Positions 15,006-23,840 of a stretch of DNA of 42,138 nucleotides are shown here, in pieces; the first letter of the stretch is position 1, and the number at the start of each line of letters is the position of its first letter. The stretch comes from a virus: the IMG/VR virus record IMGVR_UViG_3300009537_000051, positions 1 to 42,138 of that record. One strand, given 5' to 3'. The notes below the pieces were generated by a model, which was not told where the DNA came from, did not search any database, and saw nothing but the letters and a program-made list of their open reading frames with translations. The translations under genes were made by a program, and so were the position numbers.

Positions 15006-15035
15006 TTGCAATATCGGGGCACTTATGCGTATAAT
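15006..15035 (+). promoter_or_regulatory. Late-region promoter 2
   Basis: TTGCAA at 15006-15011 and an exact TATAAT at 15030-15035, spacer 18 bases. Its predicted start falls a few bases before the AAAGGA and ATG of the small terminase gene. Confidence 0.6.
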
Positions 15036-15057
15036 GGGGGCGAAAGGATGTCCGTTT

Positions 15058-15612
15058 ATGGCACGAGTGAACAAAAAGGAAGGCTTAGCGCGGAAGAACC
15101 AGGTCGAAGCGTGGTTGGCTCAGGGTGCTTCACGCGCTAATATTATAGAATTATGTAAAAAACGATATGGTATTACCTACCATCAGGTAGACCGTTATAT
15201 TGCCCAGGCTAATGAGAGTTTTGTCGCCGAGTCAAAACAAGAGACGGCGGTTAATTACGGGCTGCAAGTGCGGCGGTTGAATAACTTGTTAATCCGGGCG
15301 ATGGGGGACGAAGAAACGGCCATTCAATGGTCGGTTGTGTTGCGTATCCTCGACCAGTTGAATAAAATATTCGGATTATATCAACCTGATTTGTCCCTGG
15401 AGATGGACTGGGAGCAACGCCTGTTAGTGGACATTCGCCTGGGCGTGGTCACCTTTGAGTTAATCGCGGAGGCGCACGATGAATCGCTCGCTGCCGAATT
15501 ATTTAGACGAGCCGGTATTCCGGTTGAAACTGGAAATGGCAACCCCCCAGCTTTGGGCGAAACGGGAGCGGTATCAGACAACGGCAGGACATTACCACCA
15601 AAAACAACATGA
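15058..15612 (+). CDS. terS: Terminase small subunit, 184 aa
   Basis: Located directly before the large terminase. The first 70 residues are basic and helical and read like a helix-turn-helix for packaging-site recognition (VEAWLAQGASRANIIELC, then YHQVDRYIAQANESF). A central helical part (ETAIQWSVVLRILDQLNKIF) fits an oligomerisation core. ATG 15058 has AAAGGA at 15043-15048; the ATG at 15025 lies within the -10 region and is rejected. The last 134 bases overlap the large subunit gene in another frame. Confidence 0.75.
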   Translation: MARVNKKEGLARKNQVEAWLAQGASRANIIELCKKRYGITYHQVDRYIAQANESFVAESKQETAVNYGLQVRRLNNLLIRAMGDEETAIQWSVVLRILDQLNKIFGLYQPDLSLEMDWEQRLLVDIRLGVVTFELIAEAHDESLAAELFRRAGIPVETGNGNPPALGETGAVSDNGRTLPPKTT

Positions 15613-16813
15613 GTTCGTATTGGATAGCCACAATCAGGTGGCTTTTGTTGGCGGTATTGGGAGCGGCAAAACGTATGCGGGGTGTATCCGGGCGGTACGC
15701 GCTGCGTATGGCGCGGTAGGCGATAAACGCATTGCCACGCCCAATTTGGGCGCGATTACCGCCCCTACTTACCCGATGCTCCGGGATGCGACGTTGCGGG
15801 TATTCGAGGAAGTGGCCGGGAGCAGTTTAGCCAGTTATTCACGCGGCGACGGCGTGGCGAAAATGCGTAACCGGAGCGAGATTATCTTCCGTTCGACCGA
15901 GAACCCCGACCGTTTGCGCGGCCCCAGTCTGTCTTGGTGGTATGGCGACGAAGCGGCGTTATACCGGGATAACGTGTATAAAATTATGATTGGCCGTCTC
16001 AGGGAAGGGCGCAAGCTCGGTTACGGTTGGTTGGCGACCACGCCTAGAGGACGTAACTGGTTATGGCAACGGTTTGTCAAACGACCTACTGACCATCATA
16101 GACTGATAAAAGCGGCCAGCGCCGATAACGTGTTTTTAGAGCGGGAGATTATCGGCTTTTGGGAAAATGAGTATGTGGGCGACTTTGCCCGCCAGGAGTT
16201 ACATGGGGAGTTTGTCGCTTTTGAAGGGTTGGTGTATCCTGAATTCGATTATGACATTCACATTGTTAGTAAACCGCCGCCGCCCCAACGCGGGTTACGA
16301 GTTGTCGCCGGTGTGGATTGGGGATTTGCCAACCCCGGCGTTATCGTAGTAGGCGTGTTAGACGGAGATGATAATTTGACGGTTGTCGCTGAGGAGTATC
16401 ACCGGCAAAAACGGATAGACGAATGGGTAGAGATTGCCGAGCAGTTGCGTAGCGTGTGGCAGATTGAACGCTTTTATTGCGACCCTAGCGAGCCGGAATA
16501 TATCCACAAGTTTGTCCAGAAGGGGTTGAAAGCGGTGGGCGCGGACAATGAAGTGATACCGGGCATCCAGGATGTGAAGGCGCGACTGGTGGTATCGCCG
16601 TTTACCAATAAACCGCGCCTGACTTATACCCGCGCTTGTCAGAATACGGCGGCGGAATATGAACAGTATAGTTGGATGGAGAACAGGTTGGGCATACAAG
16701 ACAAACCGGTTAAGGCCAATGATCATGCGATGGACGCTACCCGCTATATGATTCGTAGCTTGCCGGGCTTAATCCATGCGCGGGCGCGAGTGAGGACGCA
16801 AACCACATTATGA
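15479..16813 (+). CDS. terL: Terminase large subunit, 444 aa
   Basis: ATP-driven packaging motor and nuclease. Walker A GGIGSGKT is at residues 58-65, Walker B LSWWYGDEA at 151-159, and the coupling motif ATTPRG near 187. The nuclease half starts with VVAGVDWGFANPG, and its last acidic cluster is NDHAMDATRY at about 414-423, as in RNase H-like terminase nucleases. ATG 15479 has GGAGG six bases upstream, which justifies the long overlap with terS. Confidence 0.95.
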   Translation: MNRSLPNYLDEPVFRLKLEMATPQLWAKRERYQTTAGHYHQKQHEFVLDSHNQVAFVGGIGSGKTYAGCIRAVRAAYGAVGDKRIATPNLGAITAPTYPMLRDATLRVFEEVAGSSLASYSRGDGVAKMRNRSEIIFRSTENPDRLRGPSLSWWYGDEAALYRDNVYKIMIGRLREGRKLGYGWLATTPRGRNWLWQRFVKRPTDHHRLIKAASADNVFLEREIIGFWENEYVGDFARQELHGEFVAFEGLVYPEFDYDIHIVSKPPPPQRGLRVVAGVDWGFANPGVIVVGVLDGDDNLTVVAEEYHRQKRIDEWVEIAEQLRSVWQIERFYCDPSEPEYIHKFVQKGLKAVGADNEVIPGIQDVKARLVVSPFTNKPRLTYTRACQNTAAEYEQYSWMENRLGIQDKPVKANDHAMDATRYMIRSLPGLIHARARVRTQTTL

Positions 16814-18222
16814 GCGTACTCCAATCAATTCAAACATTGTTGATAAACGAGGGCTTAGTCACCGATAACTGGTCGGAAACGATTACCAGTTGGGGCGAGA
16901 AGGTTGCCCTATACCGGGATTACCAGGCGGGCGATCACCGGTTGGAAATGTCCGATAAGATGAAATCCATGTTGCGCACCGACGACCCGTTTACCGATAA
17001 TTACTGCGAGTTGATTGTGTCCTACATCACCAGTCGGTTGCAGGTGGGCGGGTTTGATTCTGGCGACGAGTTGGCGAATAAGTGGCTGGATATGGTGTTG
17101 CTGATTAGCAAGTGGGATGTGTTGCAACAGGAGTTATGGGAAGCGTTAATTCGGGACGGTGACACTTTTTTGTTAATGGAATTTAACGCCGACCTGGGTA
17201 TGGTCGAAATGTTCCACGAACCGGCCTGGGATAACGTTATCGGGATGATTCCCGTTTACACCAGCGGTTATGACCAGTTAGATGCTGCGGTGAAGGTGTG
17301 GTTTGACACGGTGGACGGGGAAGCGGTGACGCGGGTGAATTTGTATTTCCCCAACCGCGTCGTGCGCTACGCGCTCGCTGATGATAAGCTGCGCCTCATA
17401 GACGAGCAATCCTGGACGGATGATAACGGCGTTCCGTTGGGCGTGCCCATATTCCATTTCCGCAATCGGGGGCGCACCAGCGCCGCCTTTGGGCGCAGCA
17501 AGTTACAGAACATTATCCCGTTGCAGGATGCGCTTAATCGTATCGTATTGAGTATGGTCATGGCAGGGGAATTGTCCGCTTTTCAGATTAAGGTGGCCTA
17601 TAACTGCGATGTTCCGGAATATGTCGAGCCGGGGATGTTTATCCTGGTCGATGAAACCAGCGTATCACCCGGTCAGCAGGCGAAGATTGAAGTGCTCCCG
17701 GCGGGCGAGTTAGCGCCCTTCATTGAGGAAGCGCGATTCATCGTTAACCAGATGGGCACGATAGGCAACACCGTGTTCCCTGAATTCATGGGGTCGAGCG
17801 CCGAGTCAGGGGAAGCGTTGAAACAACGTGAAGTGGGGATGCTGGCGGAAATTCAAGATGTGCATACCACCGCCGGAGGGACGTTGAATGATGCGCTGAT
17901 TTACCTGGCTTATATTCATGCGGTGTTCGGCGCGCAGTACCCACCTGATGTAGAGCAGTGGCAACCGCAATGGGCAGACCCTAACCCGCGTAACAATACT
18001 GAAGTTATTCAGAACGCCTTGTCAGTCAGGGAACTGGTGGGCGACCGGGAGGCGTTGCGCATTATCGCGCCTATTTTCGGGTATACTGAAGAGAAGATTG
18101 ACAAAATTTTAATGGAGCGGGCGTCGGATGACGCGGCGGTGTTTAGCCAGTTGGCCGGGTTACCGGCGGTTATCCCCGGCGCGGCGCTCCCGGCAGGAAA
18201 TCAACCAATAGCACAGGAGTAG
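16810..18222 (+). CDS. Portal protein, 470 aa
   Basis: Follows terL with ATGA overlap, has the usual portal length, and carries portal-like features: an N-terminal segment (LYRDYQAGDHRLEMSDKM), PFTDNYCELIVSYITSRLQV, the clip/stem region NIIPLQDALNRIVLSMVMA, and a helical C-terminus. It most resembles SPP1 gp6-type portals. The dodecamer forms the capsid vertex through which DNA enters. Confidence 0.9.
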   Translation: MSVLQSIQTLLINEGLVTDNWSETITSWGEKVALYRDYQAGDHRLEMSDKMKSMLRTDDPFTDNYCELIVSYITSRLQVGGFDSGDELANKWLDMVLLISKWDVLQQELWEALIRDGDTFLLMEFNADLGMVEMFHEPAWDNVIGMIPVYTSGYDQLDAAVKVWFDTVDGEAVTRVNLYFPNRVVRYALADDKLRLIDEQSWTDDNGVPLGVPIFHFRNRGRTSAAFGRSKLQNIIPLQDALNRIVLSMVMAGELSAFQIKVAYNCDVPEYVEPGMFILVDETSVSPGQQAKIEVLPAGELAPFIEEARFIVNQMGTIGNTVFPEFMGSSAESGEALKQREVGMLAEIQDVHTTAGGTLNDALIYLAYIHAVFGAQYPPDVEQWQPQWADPNPRNNTEVIQNALSVRELVGDREALRIIAPIFGYTEEKIDKILMERASDDAAVFSQLAGLPAVIPGAALPAGNQPIAQE

Positions 18223-18226
18223 TATC

Positions 18227-18631
18227 ATGGCAGATTTGGTAATCACAGCGGCAAATGTGGCGGCGGCGGCGGGCGCGAAATTGGAATACGTTACCGCCGG
18301 GGGTACGATTACGGCGGGGATGCCGGTGTATAAGGCGTCGGATGGCGATTATGAAGCGGCGGATGCGTCCGCGTTGGCGACCAGTAAGGTGGCTGGAATT
18401 GCCCTTAACAACGCTTCGGACGGGCAACCGTTGACTATTATCGGGGAAGGGGACTTGAATCCCGGCGCTGTCGTGGCGGTGGGAACGATTTATGTTCTGA
18501 GCGCGACGGCGGGCGGTATCGCCCCGGATGCGGATATTCTCTCTACTGAGTTTATTTCAATTGTGGGCGTGGCGGATACCACCAGTAACATTAAGGTGAA
18601 AATCAGTAACAGCGAGGTGGCTCATGCCTAA
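18227..18631 (+). CDS. Capsid decoration/cement-like protein, 134 aa
   Basis: The composition is rich in A, G, V, T and D, with a beta-barrel pattern: GGTITAGMPVYKASDGDYEA, ATSKVAGIALNNASDGQPLT, and GDLNPGAVVAVGTIYVLSA. This resembles DUF2190-type cement proteins and head-fibre base domains that stick to the capsid surface. Position between portal and MuF-type genes is slightly unusual. A second protein of the same length and type is at 20751. Confidence 0.6.
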   Translation: MADLVITAANVAAAAGAKLEYVTAGGTITAGMPVYKASDGDYEAADASALATSKVAGIALNNASDGQPLTIIGEGDLNPGAVVAVGTIYVLSATAGGIAPDADILSTEFISIVGVADTTSNIKVKISNSEVAHA

Positions 18632-19037
18632 TAAGCAAAACGACCTGTTGCAAAACTTCTGGAACCGCGCTCACGCGCTGGTCGTTGACTGGAACCGGGA
18701 GATGGAAAATTCCGGCGTGAAAGATGTGCCGATGTTTGTCCTCGACCAGGAAGACGCCAGTAAAGGGAAGCTGAAACTGCTCACGGCCAGCGTGGTTAAA
18801 AAAGTCCGAGACGAGGATTTCGAGCGGCGCAAACAGTTGGAAGAGGAAGCGCGGCGCGCTGCCGAAAAAGCCGAGGCGGAGAAAGCCCAGCGTGAAGCGG
18901 ATGAAATGCTGGCGCGCCTGGCCGCCATTGAAGAAAGTCAGGCTGCGAATTTAGAGCAGATTGAAGTCGAAGCGCAGGCGGTTGCCGAGGAACAGAAAAA
19001 AGAGAAAGCCCAAAAGCGCGGTAGCAAGGTATCGTAA
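18624..19037 (+). CDS. Coiled-coil virion-block protein, 137 aa
   Basis: The second half is a highly charged coiled coil rich in A, E, K and R (residues about 70-125). The first half reads FWNRAHALVVDWNREMEN and VPMFVLDQEDASKGKLKLL. It could help head assembly or act with the scaffold. It overlaps genes on both sides, so it is within the late operon. No firm family. Confidence 0.55.
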   Translation: MPNKQNDLLQNFWNRAHALVVDWNREMENSGVKDVPMFVLDQEDASKGKLKLLTASVVKKVRDEDFERRKQLEEEARRAAEKAEAEKAQREADEMLARLAAIEESQAANLEQIEVEAQAVAEEQKKEKAQKRGSKVS

Positions 19038-20038
19038 TGCCCGGCGTGTTGGACGCGCTTAACGCCGCGTTAGATCGCCAGTACGATAAGTCGGCGGGCG
19101 CGGTATTGAGCGCCCTGCGCCAGGAGTTGCGTAGCCCGGCGGTACGGAATGCGATGCGGGCGTTGGACGCTGAAGCGCAACGGCTGGCCGGGTTAGGGCA
19201 ACCGCTCATTCCCAGTAACCCGGTGTATCGCGCTATGCTAGGCGCGGTAGACGCGGCGTTGCGGAAAGCGGTAGCTCATGCGGAAGCGGTGACTTACGCG
19301 CTGCAATTGGACGCGGCGGCGTTGGGCAATGCCACGACGTTGCAACTGGCGCAACTTACCGCAGGGCAGGCGATTACCACCGTCTGGAACAGCCCTGACC
19401 CGGTGGCGTTGGGCAGGATCGCCGATTATGCGAAGTCCAGTGCGTGGCAGGCGCAATTCGGAGGCATCCCGCGTTCGGTGATAGACCAGATTGGGCGCAA
19501 GGCGCTGGCGGGCGTTGCCAGTGGGCGTAACCCGTTGGCGATTGCCGAAGATTTGCGTAAACTGGCGGATAATATCCCGGCGCACTTTTTCAATACCATG
19601 ATGACTACATTGCAGTTGACCAGCTACCGGGAAGCGGCGGCGTTCGCCCAGTTGCAAAATGCCCATATCCTATCTCATCAAGTGCGGGTCGCGGCGCGGG
19701 ATGATCGCACCTGTTTGGCCTGCATCGCGTTATCGGGGGAAATACTGCCGTTAGGCGTCCGGGTAGACGACCATCATAACGGGCGTTGCGTTGGGGTGCC
19801 GGTTGTGCAGGGCAGAGAATTGAGCGTCGTAACCGGCCAGGATTGGTTTAACGGTTTGCCAACGGCGCGACAACGTAGTATCATGGGAGTAGGCAATTAC
19901 AACGCCTACCAGCAAGGGGCGGTGACGTTAAACGATTTCGTGGGAGAATATCACGATAGCGTTTTTGGTAGAATGATAAGGCCGCTTCCTCTGATGCAAA
20001 TTTTAGGCAGTAACGCCCGGCAATATTATGGGCGCTAG
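19037..20038 (+). CDS. MuF-type minor head (head morphogenesis) protein, 333 aa
   Basis: The C-terminal part contains the conserved Mu gpF/SPP1 gp7 pattern: VAARDDRTCLACIALSGE with C226 and C229, then DDHHNGRCVGVPVV with C251 and histidines, which likely bind a metal. The rest is helical and alanine-rich. Such proteins bind the portal and enter the capsid. Length and place, after the portal and before the scaffold, fit. Confidence 0.85.
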   Translation: MPGVLDALNAALDRQYDKSAGAVLSALRQELRSPAVRNAMRALDAEAQRLAGLGQPLIPSNPVYRAMLGAVDAALRKAVAHAEAVTYALQLDAAALGNATTLQLAQLTAGQAITTVWNSPDPVALGRIADYAKSSAWQAQFGGIPRSVIDQIGRKALAGVASGRNPLAIAEDLRKLADNIPAHFFNTMMTTLQLTSYREAAAFAQLQNAHILSHQVRVAARDDRTCLACIALSGEILPLGVRVDDHHNGRCVGVPVVQGRELSVVTGQDWFNGLPTARQRSIMGVGNYNAYQQGAVTLNDFVGEYHDSVFGRMIRPLPLMQILGSNARQYYGR

Positions 20039-20056
20039 TAGGGAGATGTGAATCTT

Positions 20057-20749
20057 ATGCTTGGAGAAGTGGACGATGGGCGTACTGAAGTGACCCCTCC
20101 ACTGTCGCCTGAAGGCGACCCGAAGAAACCTCGGATGCCAGAACCGAAACCAATTGACTTGATGACCTACTCGGAGCAGGCGCAGGAATACATCCGCGAA
20201 TTGCGCCGGGAAAACAAAGAGCGCCGGGAATATGGCGAGCGGTTGCAAGCGCAATTGAACGATCTGTCTACCCGGTTGGAAGCGATAGACAACCAACGGG
20301 TACAGCAGATGGAACAGGACGGGAACTGGCGAGAATTGGCTGTGTCACGGGAGCAGCGCATTACTGAGTTGCAACCGGTGGCGGAACGGGCCAAAGCCCT
20401 GGAACAGTTGATTCGCGCTAACAATGAATCGCGGATTGCCGCGTTGCCCGAACGGGCGCGTAAGGCGATCCCGACTATGTTAGCGCCGGAGGTTTTAGCG
20501 CAATGGCTGGACGAATATTCGGTGCTGTTCACCGCGCCCGCGCCGCCAGAGATGGACGGCGGCAAGGGGACGCGGGTCGGTAGGGGAGATGGCCGCCCAC
20601 ACGGCGTCACCCAGGCGGACATCGATCAAGCTGAATTCGCTCGCAGCCAGGGGTTCAATGTTACGGCGGAACAGATTGCCGCACGACGCGCTAATCCGGT
20701 TGCGCCCACGAAATTGACAACCGAACAGGAGAGTAATTCAGGAGGCTAA
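20057..20749 (+). CDS. Scaffolding protein, 230 aa
   Basis: An acidic, proline-rich start is followed by a long coiled coil (YIRELRRENKERREYGERLQ, then STRLEAIDNQRVQQMEQDG) and a flexible G/R-rich region before a short C-terminal helix, the usual build of phage scaffolds. ATG 20057 follows GGGAGA; a GTG at 20048 in frame is too close to that site. It lies just before the decoration and capsid genes. Confidence 0.75.
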   Translation: MLGEVDDGRTEVTPPLSPEGDPKKPRMPEPKPIDLMTYSEQAQEYIRELRRENKERREYGERLQAQLNDLSTRLEAIDNQRVQQMEQDGNWRELAVSREQRITELQPVAERAKALEQLIRANNESRIAALPERARKAIPTMLAPEVLAQWLDEYSVLFTAPAPPEMDGGKGTRVGRGDGRPHGVTQADIDQAEFARSQGFNVTAEQIAARRANPVAPTKLTTEQESNSGG

Positions 20750-20750
20750 T

Positions 20751-21155
20751 ATGCCTGTAGGATTTGAGTTTGCCTACCGTCTAGGCGGGGGCGCTCCCAC
20801 AATATACGAATTTGTCATTGCCGACGCTGTAGTGTTGAGCAAGGGCGAACTTTGTAATCTGGAAACCGGGGAGTTGACTACCGCCGTAACGGCGGACACG
20901 ACCCTGGTAGGCGCGGCGCAGGAGGCGGTGGATAACACCGACGACGGGTTGACCTGTAAGGTCATTATGAATCCGGACGCGGTGTATCGCGTGACCGACG
21001 CTAACGCCCGCGTTATCGGCGCGACGTTGGATATTGGTACTGGGGCGCTAACACTGGCCGCTTCGTCTAACGCTGACTTAATCGTAGTGCAAGATAGTAC
21101 GGCTACCGAACCGACGCATGTCACGTTCGCTGGCAGTCACTTCCTGCAACTGTAA
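20751..21155 (+). CDS. Capsid decoration-like protein, 134 aa
   Basis: Beta-rich, small and acidic, with repeated hydrophobic strands (YEFVIADAVVLSKGELCNLE, DANARVIGATLDIGTGALTL). It precedes the major capsid gene with GGAGG at its start, the classical place for lambda gpD-like decoration proteins. Same length as the protein at 18227, although the sequences differ. Confidence 0.65.
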   Translation: MPVGFEFAYRLGGGAPTIYEFVIADAVVLSKGELCNLETGELTTAVTADTTLVGAAQEAVDNTDDGLTCKVIMNPDAVYRVTDANARVIGATLDIGTGALTLAASSNADLIVVQDSTATEPTHVTFAGSHFLQL

Positions 21156-21167
21156 AGGGGATAAATC

Positions 21168-22070
21168 ATGCCACAAATATCAGATAATTTCCCCCAATTG
21201 GTAGACCTCGACCCGGTGCTGACGGAGATTTTCTATCAGCAATATAACCAGGTTCCGGCCATGAAAAATGCGGTGTTTGGCGTATCAGGGTCGAGTAAAG
21301 CCAAAGAGACTGACCTGCTGGTGGGTTCGTTCGCTGACCCGAAGGAATTCAAGGGGCAGGTGGAGTTTCAGGACGTAGAAGCGGATTACGAGGTGGAGTA
21401 CACCCACACGGAATTCGTTGACGGGTTCCAGGTAACGCGCAAGATGCGAGATGATATGCAGTATCCTGGAATAATGGCGGCGGCGGGTGAAATGGGCGTG
21501 GCTTTTGCCCGTAAGCAGGAGAAGGACGCCTGGAGCGTTTTCAATAACGCATTTTCCACGTCGTTTGCTGGATATGACGCTTATCCGTTGTGCGAGTTGA
21601 CTACCGGTCACCCGCGCAGCCAGAGCGATACTACCCAGGTAGTAAATGAACTGGCGCTGGCGTTGAACCATGAAAATCTGGAAACGGCTATTCAAACGCT
21701 GATGGGTTTGGGCGATGACCGGGGCGAGGAAATCACTATCGTTCCCAATCTGCTCATCGTACCCAGGGCGCTACGCAAGACGGCGAAGGAACTGGTCGAG
21801 AGCGAGTTGACGCCGGAGAGCGCGAACAACGCGATTAACGTACATCAGGGCTTCGCCTGGATGGAAGTGCCTTACCTGACCGATACTAACGCCTGGTTCG
21901 TGGTCGATACGATGATGGCGAAGCGGTATCTGAAATGGTTTGACCGCGTGGGCGTTGAGTTCGCTGCGGAGAACAGTTTCGACACTTTCATGCGCCGGTA
22001 TCGCGGCTACATGCGTTACAGCTACGGGTGGAGTAACTTCCGGTTCATCGTCGGCTGTAATCCTAGTTAA
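21168..22070 (+). CDS. Major capsid protein, 300 aa
   Basis: HK97-fold-type capsid subunit by size and context. Typical pieces are an N-terminal arm (LVDLDPVLTEIFYQQYNQV), an extended-loop region (DVEADYEVEYTHTEFVDGFQ), the spine helix (AGEMGVAFARKQEKDAWSVF), and the axial domain ending GYMRYSYGWSNFRFIVGCNP. The overall layout recalls Mu gpT-like capsid proteins. No protease domain or obvious cleavage site is visible. Confidence 0.85.
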   Translation: MPQISDNFPQLVDLDPVLTEIFYQQYNQVPAMKNAVFGVSGSSKAKETDLLVGSFADPKEFKGQVEFQDVEADYEVEYTHTEFVDGFQVTRKMRDDMQYPGIMAAAGEMGVAFARKQEKDAWSVFNNAFSTSFAGYDAYPLCELTTGHPRSQSDTTQVVNELALALNHENLETAIQTLMGLGDDRGEEITIVPNLLIVPRALRKTAKELVESELTPESANNAINVHQGFAWMEVPYLTDTNAWFVVDTMMAKRYLKWFDRVGVEFAAENSFDTFMRRYRGYMRYSYGWSNFRFIVGCNPS

Positions 22071-22085
22071 TAAGGGGGGGTTGAA

Positions 22086-23432
22086 ATGAGTGTTGGACCG
22101 ATAACTAACTTCCCGAATGGCATATCCAGTTATGGTATCCCGATGGTCGGTAGCGGGGCGCAAATTCCCGCAACTGGTGGCGGGGTATTCTGGGTCGATA
22201 GCGGTCATACGAGAGCGGCCAGTACCAATCCAGGCTCGTATGATTTCCCGATGGCGACCATTGACCAGGCGGTGGGAAGATGTACGGCCAATAATGGCGA
22301 CGTTATCCTGGTCGCTCCTGGTCATGCTGAGAATCTCAGCGGCGCGACATCGCTGGTGGTGGACATCGCTGGCGTGCAGATCATTGGTTTAGGTCACGGG
22401 CGTAATCGTCCGGTGTTGACCTATACCAACGCGGCAGGCACGATTGAAATGGACGCGGCCAATACCCGGTTATCGAATGTGGTGCTGGTTTCCAGCGTTA
22501 CTGCGGTGTTGACCGGTATCAACGTGGACGCTGCTGATGTGACGTTGGATAATATCGAAGTCGATTATGACGAAACCGGCGACGATTTCGTCCAGATAGT
22601 CGATGCCGATACGGTAGACCGGTTGCGGGTTATCAACTGCAATTTCATCGTCGAGGAAGGCGCGGGTTGCGACCAGGCGATCCGGTTGGATACCGTGAAC
22701 GATGCTCGGATACTCAATAACCATTTTTCAGGCGACTTTACCGACGCGGCAATTGTCGGCGAAGGCGCTTTGGGAACGGGGATTGTGATTAAGGGCAATA
22801 CAATATACAACTCGGATACCACCGCAGGTCGGGGTATCCGGTTAACGGTTGCTTGTACCGGTAGCATTGCTCATAACGACTTGAGCACGGCGGCGGCGGT
22901 TGCGCCGGACACCGTGCTTGATCCGGGGAGTTGCGGCTGTGTGGAAAACTACGCCAGCACCGGTACAGACAGTAACGCGGTGCCAGTCCCGGTGACGGGA
23001 ATTGCTCCCTGGCGCGTGGTGAAGCACGTCAGTACGGCCTTTGACGGCGCAACCGGGGACGCGCATGGTAACGACGGCGGCGCGCTCGACCCGTATTCAG
23101 TTTTTACGGTAACGGGCGATGTCGAAGCGAAAGTCGTGGGCATTGTGAACACAACTTTGGTAGGCGCGGCGACTTTGGAGGTGGGCGTGGCGGGTAATAC
23201 CGCGCAGTTTATCGCCCAGATTGCCGATGCCACCGGGTTGGTTGACGGCGACGTGTGGACGGATGGCGGGGCTGAGGCGGGCGCGGATGTGTGGCCTGAG
23301 GAAGCGCAAATCGTTAATGACGGCGCGAACATCATCGAAACGGTGGGCACGGCCAATGTCACCGCCGGGCAGATTGACTACTATTGCCTGTGGCGGCCAT
23401 TGGAAGCGGGCGCTTTGATAGTTAGCGCATAA
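22086..23432 (+). CDS. Right-handed beta-helix structural protein, 448 aa
   Basis: Residues about 45-300 show pectate-lyase-like right-handed beta-helix coils: GDVILVAPGHAENLSG, VQIIGLGHGRNRPVLT, RLRVINCNFIVEEG, ARILNNHFSGD and GIVIKGNTIYNSD. About 140 C-terminal residues form another beta-rich domain (AKVVGIVNTTLVGAATLEVG), possibly for virion attachment. It directly follows the capsid gene, so it may be a head fibre, decoration or adhesion protein. No catalytic residues could be assigned. Confidence 0.75.
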   Translation: MSVGPITNFPNGISSYGIPMVGSGAQIPATGGGVFWVDSGHTRAASTNPGSYDFPMATIDQAVGRCTANNGDVILVAPGHAENLSGATSLVVDIAGVQIIGLGHGRNRPVLTYTNAAGTIEMDAANTRLSNVVLVSSVTAVLTGINVDAADVTLDNIEVDYDETGDDFVQIVDADTVDRLRVINCNFIVEEGAGCDQAIRLDTVNDARILNNHFSGDFTDAAIVGEGALGTGIVIKGNTIYNSDTTAGRGIRLTVACTGSIAHNDLSTAAAVAPDTVLDPGSCGCVENYASTGTDSNAVPVPVTGIAPWRVVKHVSTAFDGATGDAHGNDGGALDPYSVFTVTGDVEAKVVGIVNTTLVGAATLEVGVAGNTAQFIAQIADATGLVDGDVWTDGGAEAGADVWPEEAQIVNDGANIIETVGTANVTAGQIDYYCLWRPLEAGALIVSA

Positions 23433-23444
23433 TAGGGGTGACCT

Positions 23445-23840
23445 GTGGCGATAGAACGACAGACAGTAACAGTGACCGGCGCGGCGGGCGGCGCGGGCGC
23501 GGCTACGGCCAACGCCAGTTCCGCCCGCCCCGTTATCGGGGTAATTCATGCAGTGTATCTGGCGTACACCAGTAGCCCACCGGGGACCACAGATGTGACG
23601 ATTGCGGAGGCGAACAACAGCCCGGCGATTACCGTGCTGACAGTAACCAACGCGGCGACGGACGGTTGGTTTCACCCGATGGCGCAGGCGCAAAATCAAA
23701 CGGCGGCGGATATTACCAATCAGGGCAATCCGATTGCTGTGAGCGATTATATCCAGGTCACGATTGCCCAGGCCAACGACGATGACGGCGTGACTGCGAC
23801 GATTGTCTATGATACCGGGATACCCGGACGGGTGCGGTAG
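23445..23840 (+). CDS. Small virion structural protein, 131 aa, GTG start
   Basis: Starts at GTG 23445 after GGTGA. The product is beta-rich and low in charge (VTVTGAAGGAGAATANASS, then PVIGVIHAVYLAY), like many minor capsid/head surface proteins. It shares its last base with the sulfotransferase start, so the two are probably coupled. Confidence 0.55.
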   Translation: MAIERQTVTVTGAAGGAGAATANASSARPVIGVIHAVYLAYTSSPPGTTDVTIAEANNSPAITVLTVTNAATDGWFHPMAQAQNQTAADITNQGNPIAVSDYIQVTIAQANDDDGVTATIVYDTGIPGRVR

